Below, piece by piece: positions 1-10,567 of a stretch of DNA of 64,000 nucleotides (position 1 is its first letter; every line of letters starts with the position of its first letter). The stretch spans positions 167,855-231,854 of the forward strand of contig JAIVFJ010000102.1 in NCBI GenBank assembly GCA_025765615.1, read 5' to 3'. The notes below the pieces were generated by a model. It was not told the origin of the DNA. It made no database searches and was given only the letters and a program-made list of their open reading frames with translations. The position numbers and the translations under genes are program-made. This DNA is from Zopfochytrium polystomum (Eukaryota; Chytridiomycota; Chytridiomycetes; Chytridiales; Chytridiaceae).

Positions 1-870
1 TTCAATTCGCTAAACGTGCAGGTCTCCTATCTTGGAGTCAGCCAATGAAAACGGTAATTCTACCACCTCATCCCGAACGCGGTTCTTTACTGTGGTTAGC
101 GTCATCGGTCTCTTGATGAATTCCTGATAATTCGGCTTGTCGTCCTTCAAGGCTCGCAAAAATACATTGCCGTAACGGTGATCCGTCAACTTGCCCCATA
201 ATAAGTTGCAAGTGCGTCGGAATCCTCGTTTTTTATCCACGCTTCGAGACTGCTTTTTCTTGGAATCTTTCCCACCATCTTTGAAGGCGTTAAATTAGAG
301 AGTAGGGGAATGAGAGCATGTTGGACTTGTTGGACTTCTTACCCGAAGACTCTCCTCCGGAAAGGTCATCCATCTCAGCTTCTTCCTTCGCTTGAATATC
401 AGAGCTCAGATCTGCAGTGTCCTCGGTGTCCTTTGATACATCCTGCATGTCTGTATCCTTCTCCCGGTCCTGTTCCTCAAATTGGTCAGCTCACGGCCTT
501 CAAGGAACCGGGACTGAAATTATAGAAAGAAAAACCAACATCTTCCTCCGTGCCGACGACGTCCACGTCTTCTTCGATATCAGAAATCGGGACATGAGCG
601 GCAGGCGATGGTCCACTTTCAACCAGCTTCTCATCCCATTTGCCTGACCTGATGTCGCCAATCTCTCGAACAAGACGCCTGATAGCAAAAAGAGATCCTC
701 AGGAATCGCTTGGAGATAACAGCGAAAGCGCCTGGCATCGCGATCTGCTCGTACCTGAATTCGACCTCCTGTAATTTCTCTCTCAATATCTTAACTGTAG
801 TTTTTGACAAAAGTGAACCACCACAGGTGAAATTGAGATTTTTGGCTGAAAAAACTCGAAACAAAACAAA
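1..870 (-). CDS. BRD8/Bdc1-like bromodomain protein (partial, C-terminus outside the window)
   Basis: Several minus-strand exons read together as a bromodomain protein. The exon at about 10-282 carries the first half of a bromodomain (LLWGKLTDHRYGNVF, then the IKRPMTLTTVKNRV helix entry, matching the family's RPMDLxTIKxxI). It joins in frame through an intron (about 283-330) to an acidic exon (330-500) rich in E, D and K. Further upstream lie KILREKLQEVEFRYEQI (near 760-815) and EIGDIRSGKWDEKL (near 630-670). The pairing of a short coiled coil with an 'I-K/R-S/A-G-K-W' motif is what I associate with BRD8/Bdc1 subunits of NuA4 histone acetyltransferase, which act in the nucleus. The second half of the bromodomain lies left of base 1. 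The start codon was not found, and exon joins in 500-870 are approximate. The bromodomain is well supported; the NuA4 assignment is inference. Confidence 0.6.
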
Positions 871-1118
871 ACAAAACACTTATGGGTGGAACGGACACCC
901 GGCCGATTGCTATTTTCCATCACTGTCGGTGCTTCACTATGAAGCGTTGCGCTGCCGCAAGGGCTTTGACTCCAACGTTGGAGGCAGCGTTACCATCACG
1001 ATCAGCCCTTCCGAGAGTTTTTGTTTAATGTATGAACTTCGGATTTTCCTTGTTTAATTTGGATTCGCCTGCAGGGTCACAGCTATCACCTTTTTTAAGC
1101 GGTTTTACATCACGAATA

Positions 1119-2012
1119 CAATAATGGACTACGACCCCAACCTCATCCTTCTCACCTGCCGCTTCCTATGTAGCAGCAAAAGTCGAAAATTCGCACATGC
1201 CCCTCATGGATTTCCTGGCCAAAGTGCCAAAGGCTCCACCTCCGGAAACCATTCTTGAGTGAATGAATTTTCACTTCATGGTACCCCCGCTAAAATGGCC
1301 CTTACATGGACCCTTCCTCTATATGCAGGCAAGGATTTTAGTCCGTTGGAGAAGCCGCTAATTTGAGTTTAGGCATATCTTCTTTCCAAACATACGAATC
1401 CCAAATCACAGGAACTCAAGGATGACCTCGCCAAACTCGCGAATTCGTACAAGTCAGCGCAGGAGCTTGCCCAGGCGTCTTTACACACGGATCTCATGCT
1501 GACGCACTGCCTTCTCAGATCGCTATGGGGTGCTTTTTGCAGGCGGCCAGAAAGCACGACTTTGCGGAAGAAGTTGAAAAGTATGCAACGTTTAGATTGG
1601 AAGCTGGAGGTGTTATTAGCGGCGGCAGTGGTGGTGGTGATAGCGCCACAGACGCGGATGTAGATGGCGACACTGATACCAAGGGAGTTGTCGAAGAATG
1701 AAGCTCCTCTTTGCGGAGGTAGAGGAGATTGTCTCGCAGGCAATAGCGACTGCCACGGCTGCTGCAAATAACAAGGATGAGGCCAGAAGGATTGACATTA
1801 AGCTTCAACGTTGTAGAAATCCTGAGTTCACAAAGGACGGACCCCTGTAAGTTTTTTTACAATGGGTTCCTACGTTTATCTGACAAGCGGACATAGGTTT
1901 TTGAAAAGAAAGAGGGTGGAAGAAGAGCAGAAGGAGGAGGCTAAAAGGCTTAAGAAAATAAAGAAGGAGGCGGAGGGTTTGCAGGAACCTTCGCGCGTCG
2001 TCGTTCAACAAT
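1119..2012 (+). CDS. Unidentified multi-exon protein with coiled-coil and basic C-terminus
   Basis: Several plus-strand pieces look coding, but I cannot join them with certainty. Near 1195 a frame reads MPLMDFLAKVPKAPPPETIL. Near 1410 a helical stretch reads ELKDDLAKLANSYKSAQELA. At 1540-1690 another frame reads QAARKHDFAEEVEKYATF and then an acidic tail. The last two exons are clearer: a frame from about 1698 (MKLLFAEVEEIVSQA...) ends at a GT near 1849 and joins after the AG at 1894 to a lysine- and glutamate-rich tail (FLKRKRVEEEQKEEAKRLKK) ending at a stop near 2012. The helical middle is vaguely like the Mod(r) domain of VPS37, but this is weak. It lies divergently from the bromodomain gene. 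No function is assigned. Confidence 0.35.
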
Positions 2013-2242
2013 GATTTCCCAGTCATCGATTTATCACTTTTCCTTAATATGTATTTCTTTCTTAGGATGGATGGATGGATGGATGGATTGTTGGGCATCC
2101 TCCTCCGTCGGTCGGTCGGGAGTGGGAGTGGGAGTGGGCGCTTCTTTCTTTCTTTTGCAGTTATCAATCAATTAAGAGGAAAGAGGTATCGTTGTGACAC
2201 AAAGCTACAGTTCCCCATCCCATCCCATCCCATCCCATCCCC

Positions 2243-4403
2243 ATGGCCAAAGAGGAGGACTACTACAGCGACGACGCTACACCCAAGGCAAAACTCGCCC
2301 CCCACAAGGGCAAGAACAAGAACGACCGCGATCAAAACCTACACGGTCAAGATAACGACCACGACCAGGACCACGAAGACGCCATGCTCGATCTTCTGGT
2401 GGTCGGTGGCGGCCCGCATGCTCTCAGCCTTCTGTGCCACCTCCTCGAAAGGTCACCGTACTCCTTGGTGACCGATGAGTCCCATCAGAGGATTCATCAC
2501 ATCGCCAAGAAGAGAGGCAATGCTAGGACCTCCCTCTCGCCGAAACAGGCGTCGGATGGCCCCCTACATCGATGCTGCTCGGTTCTCGATGCGGAGGCAG
2601 TCAAAAGGAGGATATTAGTGGTCGATGGGTCCGGAAACGAGTGGATGTCCAAGTGGAACAAGAGCTTTGAAGCTTACCAAATTGAGTTCTTGCGGTCTCC
2701 CATGTACTTTCACCCTGATCCGTGAGTGTCTGCTTTTCTCTTTTCTTTACATATTAATTCGTAACTAGTTTCCACGTTGATGCTCTGAGGGCCTTTACCG
2801 AGGCAGGTAATCGTGAAAAGGAGCTCCAAGACATCACCGCCTCTTTTGAAGCTGGTTGCAAGGCGTGCAAGAAAACGAAAACAAGGTATATATATGTCCA
2901 GCTCATGAACATCCTTCCGACTGCTAAAACCAACAAAAGATCCCACTTTTCTGCCAATGACAGAAACCAGTTCTACACCCCAAAGCAACGCCTTTTTAGT
3001 GACTTTTGCATGTCCTTGGTGGACCGGTACTTCCTCCACGACATCCTGAAGCAAGGTTGGGTAACCGACATCGATCCAGTTGTTTGCAACAAAAGCCGTC
3101 ATTTCAAGGTTACCTTTACGACTCCAGATGGAATGACAACAGTTGTTCGGGCTCGCACCGTCGTTGCAGCCCTAGGCAACTCAAATATTCCCAACATTCC
3201 GCCCTGGGCTAGGATGATCCCTGCGGGATCTTATCCACCAAAGAGGTTGGCCCACGCGCTTGATTTTGTTGACTGCCTGCTTGCCGGTGCAGACCATTGC
3301 TCGATCCACTGCGAAGATCCCAAGGGCGACATTCTTCCCGCAGACTTGCAAGCTGCTCTAGCTGAACCGCGAAGCAGCAGCAGCAGCCAAGAGCAGCCTG
3401 TGGCTGGCAAAAGAAAACTCAAAGCTTTAATTATCGGAGGCGGTTTGACCAGCGCTCAATTGGTCGATCTTGCGGTCAAGAGGGGATTTGATGAGGTGAG
3501 CTTCAAGAAGAGCGTTGCTTTACCAAGTTATCTTACATCCCTTTAGGTTGTTCTTATTACAAGGTCAAAGTTGCGAACCATGCAGTTTGATCTTTCCTTT
3601 GACTGGATTGGACGCAACAGTGCCATTGCCTTTTCCAGGTTCTGGAGGAGTGACTCGCCGGAAGGTATTTCCAAGTTTTTATTGATGCCCAACTTGAGAA
3701 TCATTATTTTAAGCACATCTTTCCATCTTTGAAGTCCGTCGCGAGATGCTAAGGAAAGCAAAGAACGGAGGCAGCATCACGCCTGAATACATGAAGATCC
3801 TCAAAGCCTACGTAGCAGCTGGCAAGCTCGTTGTCAAAGAAAACCTCCAGGTCAAGCAGGCTGATTGGTTGGACGATAAGACTGAGAATCCTCTGCAAAG
3901 ACCGTGTTGGCGCGTCAATTTTGGGAAGACGAGCGATACCCTCTTCTTTGACCTCATCTGGATGGGAACTGGTGCTACATTGGACGTCAAAAGGGAGCCT
4001 TGTCTTACCTCGATGCTTCGAAAAAGCCCTATTGAGGTTGTGGGAGGGCTACCAGTTCTGACTAGAGGTACGCCGTGGAAACGAAACGTTGGTAATGAAA
4101 CTAACCAAAAAAAAAAAAAAAAAAAAAACAGACTTACGTTGGAACGATCTTGAATTCTACATGATGAGTGGATACTGTGGCCTATCCCTTGGCCCTACTG
4201 CAGGAAATATCATTGGAGGTAAATTGGCGGCCGAGAGAATCGCCATGGTTCTCTGGAACAAGTGGAGACGTGAACTGGCAACTTCAGGAGATGAAGCTCA
4301 ACCCATGGAAGAGGCTCAAGAAGACGAAAAACCAGATTTGACTACCTTGGCTAGCATGACCGGAAGTTTCGTGAACTTTTGGAGTGTGTTGACGGAATTG
4401 TAA
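2243..4403 (+). CDS. FAD-dependent oxidoreductase (lysine/ornithine N-monooxygenase-like fold)
   Basis: Five exons (2243-2721, 2769-3495, 3547-3664, 3735-4067, 4132-4403), all with GT-AG introns of 46-70 bp, give 642 residues with no internal stop. A dinucleotide-binding motif follows an acidic N-terminus (LLVVGGGPHALS, around residue 51), then WNKSFEAYQIEFLRSPMYFHP, typical of the flavin-binding part of this family. A second Rossmann motif (ALIIGGGLTSAQ, around residue 380) would bind NADPH. The last exon has the GYCGLSLGPTAGN stretch, which normally contacts FAD. This layout fits the N-hydroxylating monooxygenase-like class of class B flavoproteins, but the substrate cannot be read from the sequence. 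The ATG at 2243 follows a CATCC-rich leader. The fourth intron contains a 22-base A tract just before its acceptor. A GTATAT inside exon 2 (near 2895) could be an extra in-frame intron. Confidence 0.85.
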
Positions 4404-4488
4404 ACTTATTTCTCAAAATAAAAGTTCTATTTCTGAGTGAACAGTTATAATAAAAAAAAAAAAAAAAATAAAAAAAAAAGACACCGTC

Positions 4489-5231
4489 ATGAATTGGCAT
4501 AGTCGAATCCTTCTCCTCGGAGCCCTCCTCATCCTCTCCATCATCGTTCCTCTCTTCCCCCGCTGAGAACGATAACGGCTTTGTATCGGACAAGATGAAC
4601 GTAGTAGGCTTAGAAGAGGAAGGCTAGGAGAAGATCGACTTCACCGAGTCCAACTTTGTCCGTTACTTTTTCGTGTCCAATTGAGCACGGCCCAGTTGCT
4701 GCAACCCCTTTTTCGCAAGTCTCCTTTTCTTTTGGCCCTTCTGATGTTTTTCCTTCTCCGACGAAAAGGGCCGAATTGGGACGAGCCGCGTGGAAAGCTG
4801 CTGCACACAATGGCGGGCAAATTCCCCTACGACCCGACGCCAGAACAAAAGAATTCATTGCGCGATTACATATACCTCTTTGCTCAGCTGTACCCGAGTA
4901 GTGTTCTTAATTAGGCTCCAGTAAAAAAAAAAAAAACTCAGCGCAAGACCATTCTAAAACACAATCCCCCAGTGGTCGACAATCGAAAGGCAGTCTCGGA
5001 GTGGGCCTGCAAGGTTCACAACATCGTTAACGAGCGTCTGAAGAAGCCCCAGTTTGACTGCGAGAAGGTGCTGAGGAGTTCTACAAGTGCGGATGCTCTG
5101 ATGATGAGATCGCGTCGCTTTCATTGCCGGCTAAAAAGCCATCAAAACCTACTCCTGCCCCCCCTCCCAATACCCAAAAAGGCGAAAAACTAGATGTACA
5201 TATGTATCTTAAAAAGAGTTTGTTGATGTAA
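4489..5231 (+). pseudogene. ERV2: ERV2-like FAD-linked sulfhydryl oxidase, degraded
   Basis: Pieces in different frames add up to an ERV2-type oxidase, the ER enzyme that passes disulfides to PDI. An ATG at 4489 opens a signal-anchor (LLLGALLILSIIVPLF). About 4780-4910 holds the family core, RAELGRAAWK then LLHTMAGKFPYDPTPEQ and YIYLFAQLYP, but one extra A near 4793 shifts the frame between the first two. About 4965-5060 holds NPPVVDNRKAVSEWACKVHN and VNERLKKPQFDC. After a further one-base shift near 5073 comes EEFYKCGCSDDE, the Cys-x-Cys tail typical of Erv2. Other breaks are a shift in the C run near 4558 and a TAG near 4627. The active-site CxxC that should follow YP is absent: that stretch holds stops and an A tract. 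Either a pseudogene or a poorly sequenced gene; the missing CxxC favours a pseudogene. Confidence 0.7.
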
Positions 5232-5346
5232 AGGGTATTTGCATGTGCTCTATAGAACGTGCTGGTCTAGCAAGGAAGAAATCAACAAGTACGTAATAAT
5301 AGAAAAAGAAAAAGAAAAAAAAGAAAAAAAAAAAACCATAAAGAGC

Positions 5347-7465
5347 TCATTTGAATGCCCTCCCAAGCAGAAAAGCGCACACAAGGGCGACTCCCGTCCC
5401 GATCAACATGGGCGCGAGGAATCCGTCCACCTCTCGTCTTCTGCTCCTGGGCTGGTCCTTCGCCGGGGGGATCACCCCACTGTGCAAACCAGGTGGCAAA
5501 GGGGAGGTCCCGAACACGTTCGCCCGACCCAGGATGCTGATGCCGATGCTGCTTCTGCTGCTGCGGGTGATAAACTGAAGATCCTTCGTTGAACACCGAC
5601 CCAGCGTCGAATCCGCAGCGGACATGAGAAGATGCTGCTGCTGCTGAAGCTGAAGTTGGTGGGCGAGCAAGGCCCCACCACCAGAGTTGGGTGCAACCGT
5701 GTGCCCCACGATCGTGCCTGAGGAGTTAGAGGCGATGGATCCAGAGGCGTGACTGCTCCCACCCCCACCAACCCACAAGAACCTTCCCATGCCACTCGCA
5801 CCCGAAGCCCCCGCGATCTGGGCATCCATGCAGATCATGAGCCTTGACCATCCAAGCCCCCTGGCCAGAGTCAAGGCCTCGATCAGGTCCTCGTCGGATC
5901 CAAGGTGGACCGTGTCCCCCTCATCGTCAATGTACGAGAGGGCCAGATCCTGGACCGGGTGCGCCGACTGCTGGGTGGTGGGGAACCTCGGATGATTCGG
6001 TCCCAGCTTCTGCAGCACCTGTTGCGTTAGGGCCTCGAGGGACGTTGGTGGTGCGACGACGAGTCTGTGGACGCGTCCGGTGTCGAGGTCCCTGAGCTTG
6101 AACGTGTACTGACGCAACATGCTAGGGTCATCCATGATCCCACTCGCTCCCAAAGCTGACCCTCCCGAGCCACCACCACCTCCACCACCTTGAGGTCCTC
6201 CTTGTCGGTTGAAGAATCCGCTGCCAGATCTCGACGGATTCATCCTATTGCCGCCAGCGCCGGGTCCAAACGCCTGTCCGGTAGGTGAGAGGTCCAGCTG
6301 GTTCACCGCGACGCGCGAGGCAGAGTCCTCCGGCAAGATGGTGGAGTCATCGGGGACGGATTCTTGAGAAGGTGACGGCGAAGTCACATTCCTCAGTCCA
6401 GGATGGTTTCCAGCTGCCGGCCCCTACGCGCCCGGTCCAAAGCCTATCGCGTAATGTTCCGGGGCGGTGGGTTGCATTGGCGACGACATAGCCGCGTGGC
6501 GCATGTTTGACGGCCTTCCAGGTGTCCCAACATTGGAACTCTTCCTGCGTCCACTCCCACTCACTTGTGACGAACCACGATAACCGTGACGTTGAGTGGG
6601 ATCACCAGACAAGTCACTGTCCACGTCGGAGCCTTCGTGCGCAACACCCCCCCCCCCCGGCTAAACCCTGAGTTCAAGGAGGAGGAGTCCCAGAATCGAT
6701 TCCAGATCTGGCCTCCTTCGGGTCCAAACTCCGTTTGCAAATTCGTAAGCTATCAAAAGTGAGAACAGAGTCCATCAGTTTCAATGAGTCCATTTTCTAC
6801 TGCCCATCAAAATCACTCATACCTGTCCAAGGGTAGTGTAGGTTAGCTTAAGAACATCCACCAAACCTTCAACGACCCCGTTTGAGTCCACGACAGGGAG
6901 ATGCAAATATCTTCCCGCATACGAGATTTAAATATAAAAGGCGCATACCATCAATTCTTACCGTGCATCTTCCGTGAGCACTTGAAAACCGACATGAAGC
7001 AAAAATATACAAAAATACGCATTAATCTTCCCGACAAAGAAGCGCAAGAAACTCACATCTACGACAGGCGTCTCAGGTGTCACACAATCCGGATGCGGCG
7101 TCATTACTCTAACAGAAGGGCGTCAGGCCGAGAAGACTCAACTTCCAAACTAACCTATACACCGGTGTAGTTGCCGGATCCAAGGCAGCGGCCAGGACCC
7201 TCAGAACTAGATCTTTCGACGTGAATATACCAGCCAGGTCACCCAACCCGGAGCTGTCCCCAGCTCCCATGGCCTCAGCCTCCATCGCCGCATCCAGAGG
7301 ATTCCGGTCCTGAGGAGCAGTGGAGACAGACGATGGGGCATTGACCTGGGACGACGAAGGCGAAACAACAGCGGAATCAGAATCAAACACAAGAGCTGCA
7401 GTCTCTCTGCCCGCCCTCATACGTTTGGCAGCCTCCAGAACAGTGTCATGAAGCGCCACGACAAT
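5347..7465 (-). pseudogene. CBS-PB1 domain protein (Mug70-like), 5'-truncated and interrupted
   Basis: Minus-strand exons encode CBS motifs (exon 7155-7465 with VLEAAKRMRAG and GIFTSKDLVLRVL; exon 7057-7108 with VMTPHPDCVTPETPVVD; exon near 6823-6905 with LHLPVVDSNGVVEGLVD). A linker and a 346-codon ORF (5347-6387) follow, with a PB1 domain (YTFKLRDLDTGRVHRL ... YIDDEGDTVHLGSDEDL) and a C-terminal hydrophobic anchor (APMLIGTGVALVCAFLLG). This order is that of fungal Mug70-like CBS-PB1 proteins. Damage: an 11-base G run near 6650 shifts the frame, an in-frame TAG at 6424-6426 separates linker and PB1 parts, a small exon near 7000 does not join in phase, and the normal N-terminus is replaced by copia sequence at about 7465. 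A nonfunctional gene is most likely; sequencing error in the G run could explain only part of this. Confidence 0.7.
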
Positions 7466-9190
7466 GATGCAGCCAAAAATTCCAAGGTGGCGTAGGTTGG
7501 GTTTTTGGCCTTGGTAATATTCAAATGGAATTCAACCAGTGCGAGTGTGTTGCACACGATTGCGCAGGAATGAAGCATGGCATAGTGCGTAGGACCAGAA
7601 GAACCATGGAAGCTGAGCTTCAATCAGGAGACAGGAAGCAATGTGGGTGATGACCTTGATGGCATTTTCTGCAACACCAATCACCCTCCTTGACGTAAGG
7701 GACAGAAGGCTGAAAGACAATGGGAGGTTGGTGGGTGATACAGTAGGCCTCAAATTGCTGACTGTTAAGACCAAGGTTGTCTGCCTGTACAAATAGTGTT
7801 CGACAAGTGGGGAAGAGTTGCTCTTCAAAATCAATGCGATCAATTATCCGTTGAGTGACGCCTGCGGTGTGAGTGACAGTGTAGCCTGTGGCGTAGTTGA
7901 CAATAACTTCAAAGTAGTTGGAACTGTCCAGAGAACGTGTACTGATCTTTCCAGTTTTGTCAGTGCATTGCATCTGCAGCAGGGCAAAATCAAAACGAGG
8001 TTTGGCCATGAGCTGTTGCTGGCGCATCTTTGCCATATCACAAATGAGGCAAGGCTTGTGTGTTGTTGGTGGTGGAGGAGGAGCACTGTCGACATCACCA
8101 GACTTGAGAGTGTTGCGTACTTGCTCTTGGTGGATGTGGCCAAAACATCGGTGCCATAGGTCGCATGCAGTTGCTGGTGATGTGTAGGCAATGGGCTCAA
8201 CTGAAATTTTCCTTTGCGCAGCTGGGTGCTGGACTGGGATGAGATAGTAAAGGCCGTCATGTTGTTCGCTAATCTTGATGCTGTGTTGAGATGTGAGTGT
8301 AGCAAGAAGAAAGACTGAATCTTGAGTGAATAGCATCCCAGCAGTTTAATCTTGGAGGACATGTGACACAGAGAGGAGTGGTTCCTTGAGTGATGGGACA
8401 TTAAGCAGATTGCAGAGCACCACATCAAAACTAGGAAAAGTGAGAATGACAGATCCAATTCCTTTGGTGCGGCATTCATGGTCATCTGCTAGGCCGGCAT
8501 GGTGTTTTGTTTCAAATTGTTGCTACTTGACAGTTGCTTCGACAGCCACAACTGGTCCTGCATTAGCTTGCTCAGCGACAGTCAGTACATAGAGATAGTT
8601 TGGTGAGAGTGTTTCACCAGCCTTCAGCTCTGGTGTGCTGTGCCCACCATTTCGACAGTGCAACCAGAAATACCATCCATCCCACTAACCTTGGGTAGGT
8701 GTGTGACGTACATATGGTAGGCCTCCTTGTTGCAGAAAGGTCTCTCAAGAGGGAATAGGTCCGTCCACATTAGGTCCTGAATTCCCTTTTCACCAATAAC
8801 CTTGATCTGAAGGTTGCTAATAAAGTCTTTGAATTCTGTCAGCGTCTTGCCAGTGAACATGCCAACAAACGAGTTTAGGTTGGACAACATTGCGTTGCAC
8901 ATGGTGATGATTCTGTTGCGTGACTCTAGGAGTTGATTGATGCTGTACTTGATGGAGAAATGGTCCAGGATAGAAGATGTGTGTTGCACACAATGCTTGT
9001 TGCAAGCTGATTGATGGACGGAAAATTCTGAAATCGGTATAACAGGTTGGCACTGTTGAATAGCAACTGTGCGCCGAATTTCAGGCCAAGGATCACAGTT
9101 TTGGTGGTGTTTTCCTATGGAGAGTGTAGTAGAGCAGAATAGAGAGAACTTAGAGCAATTTGGTGTCCAGCTGGGGTGACTTGTCACACA
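7466..9190 (-). mobile_element. Degenerate Ty1/copia retrotransposon fragment
   Basis: Minus-strand frames show a gag-like stretch (8624-9187, 187 codons, with a helical QLLESRNRIITMCNAMLSNL region), then a GAG-pre-integrase segment (NLLNVPSLKEPLLSV near 8360-8410; LWHRCFGHIHQEQVRNTL near 8130; CLICDMAKM near 8040) and an integrase core (YFEVIVNYATGY near 7910) running to PNLRHLGIFGC near 7480. Order and motifs fit Ty1/copia. A stop separates the NVPSLKE part from the rest and at least two frameshifts break the integrase. No reverse transcriptase or LTRs are present. The fragment stops abruptly inside the integrase and continues in frame into the CBS exon, so its 3' part was lost in the insertion or in a later deletion. 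Confidence 0.75.
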
Positions 9191-9234
9191 AGAAAGGACA
9201 AAATTGTGGTTAGAGGTAGTGGTAGTTCGACTTT

Positions 9235-9368
9235 TCTCTCAAAAGGTATAAAAGGGGGTTGGGGGACCTGTCCCATCCCTCAAGTGAATTATTGTTTCCA
9301 ATACAATCATCACTCCTCTCAGTTCCTTGTCTGGCTTGTCCTGTCCTTGTCCTACCATGTTCCTGACA
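9235..9368 (+). repeat. Fragment of Ty3/gypsy LTR (3' part)
   Basis: From CTCAAAAGGTATAAAAGGGG to the terminal CTGACA this matches the last ~130 bases of the 353-bp gypsy LTRs at 18494-18846 and 29841-30193 with a few differences. It keeps the TATA box and the predicted transcript start. The 5' two thirds of the LTR are absent. It lies just upstream (in plus orientation) of the copia fragment's gag end. Confidence 0.8.
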
Positions 9369-10264
9369 GATATGTTTCAAGACAAATCCCTTGTACTCTG
9401 TGTTCTACATAGTAAAAACACTTGCTTTTTTGGCAGGAACTTCCTTTCATTATGAAGAAGAAATGTGGAGGGTTCAATTGGGGTGTTAGCTAATATTTTT
9501 CGGGAGGCTGCCAATGTGCTGAAAATGGGGACAAAGACATCAAATATGCTATGTGCTCCCAGGGCCCTTAGGGTTAAATTGCAAACCCAACCTGAATTGG
9601 AAAAAAGTCACAGTTAGGATAGCTGGCAAACTCCACAACCTGGTGCTGGAACACAATAAGGTCCGGTAGGACAAGGCTAGAAGGATTTCTGCGTGCAGGG
9701 TCAAGTTTCAATCTGGATTTCAGTGGGAGTTAACATGGTAAAATCGCGATTTCGCAGGTTAGACAAGGTTGAGCCCAGGTTAGGGTTTGCAGAATTTTGT
9801 GGGGGTTTTTTGGGATTCAGGTTTAGGATTTCAGTTGGAGGATTTCTTTCAGGATAGGATTTAAGGTAACGAAGAAAAATGAAAAAACAAAAAATCCACC
9901 TCATTTTGAAGTGATAACAACATTAAAAATTTTCAGGCAAACACTGTAATATCTTGCTGTAAACGTGAACAACATGTGTTTGTTTCACTGAAGACTGGAG
10001 GGCAAGAACAGACTGTCCCAAGGCTTTTCAGTGAATAACACTCATTTTGCCAAAAGAAATGGTCCGGGGTATGTGGCTACTGGCTGGGCCCTCACACGCC
10101 AGGACGATCAGTCGCTTGTCTTTGTGCAGTAAACGAGGATGGACTCGTCAAACAGATGTGGAAGGTGACGGCCGTCAGACACAGAAACTGAAATGAAAAC
10201 TCGTCACTCAGGCCACATCTGGGCATGAAGATCGAGATGTGTGTTTGTGGGTGGTCCTTCGCCC
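9369..10264. other. Intergenic stretch, no gene seen
   Basis: About 900 bases with only short ORFs and no recognisable protein motif, RNA gene or repeat boundary. It probably contains old repeat sequence between two LTR fragments. Confidence 0.5.
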
Positions 10265-10459
10265 TGTTGGTTTTGGGTCTTTTGGTGTAAGCAGTGTGCA
10301 GGAGCTTTGACCTGATACTGCTCTGCAAGGATGACTTGCAGCACTTTGCAAGTGATGGTCCTTGTAAAAGTTTTGTAAAGACAAAACACAAGACTGACAG
10401 AAGCCAAGCTCAAACTCCCACCACCACCACCTTCAGCAGTGTACACCACAGCAGCCCAA
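10265..10459 (+). repeat. Diverged LTR fragment of the copia-like element family
   Basis: Begins TGTTGGTTTTGGGTC and follows the 229-bp LTR at 22872-23100 almost base for base with scattered substitutions, through the CCACCACCACCACCTTCAG run and GTACACCACAGCAGCCCAA. The last ~35 bases of the LTR, including the terminal CA, are missing. It lies about 110 bases upstream of the dioxygenase gene's first ORF and may contribute to its promoter region. Confidence 0.8.
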
Positions 10460-10567
10460 GGCGTTTTTTGTCTCCAAGGTCGGTGGCACATTTCTTTTTT
10501 TTTTTCTTTTTTTTTTTTTTTTCTTTTGGCGGCTTTGATTTTTGTCTCTCCTTGTAAATAACAGCAC

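Noticed and set aside
1369..2167. Minus-strand ORFs of 97-132 codons opposite the unidentified plus-strand gene
   Set aside because: The plus strand has splice-joined coding signal at 1698-2012; the opposite frames are low complexity.
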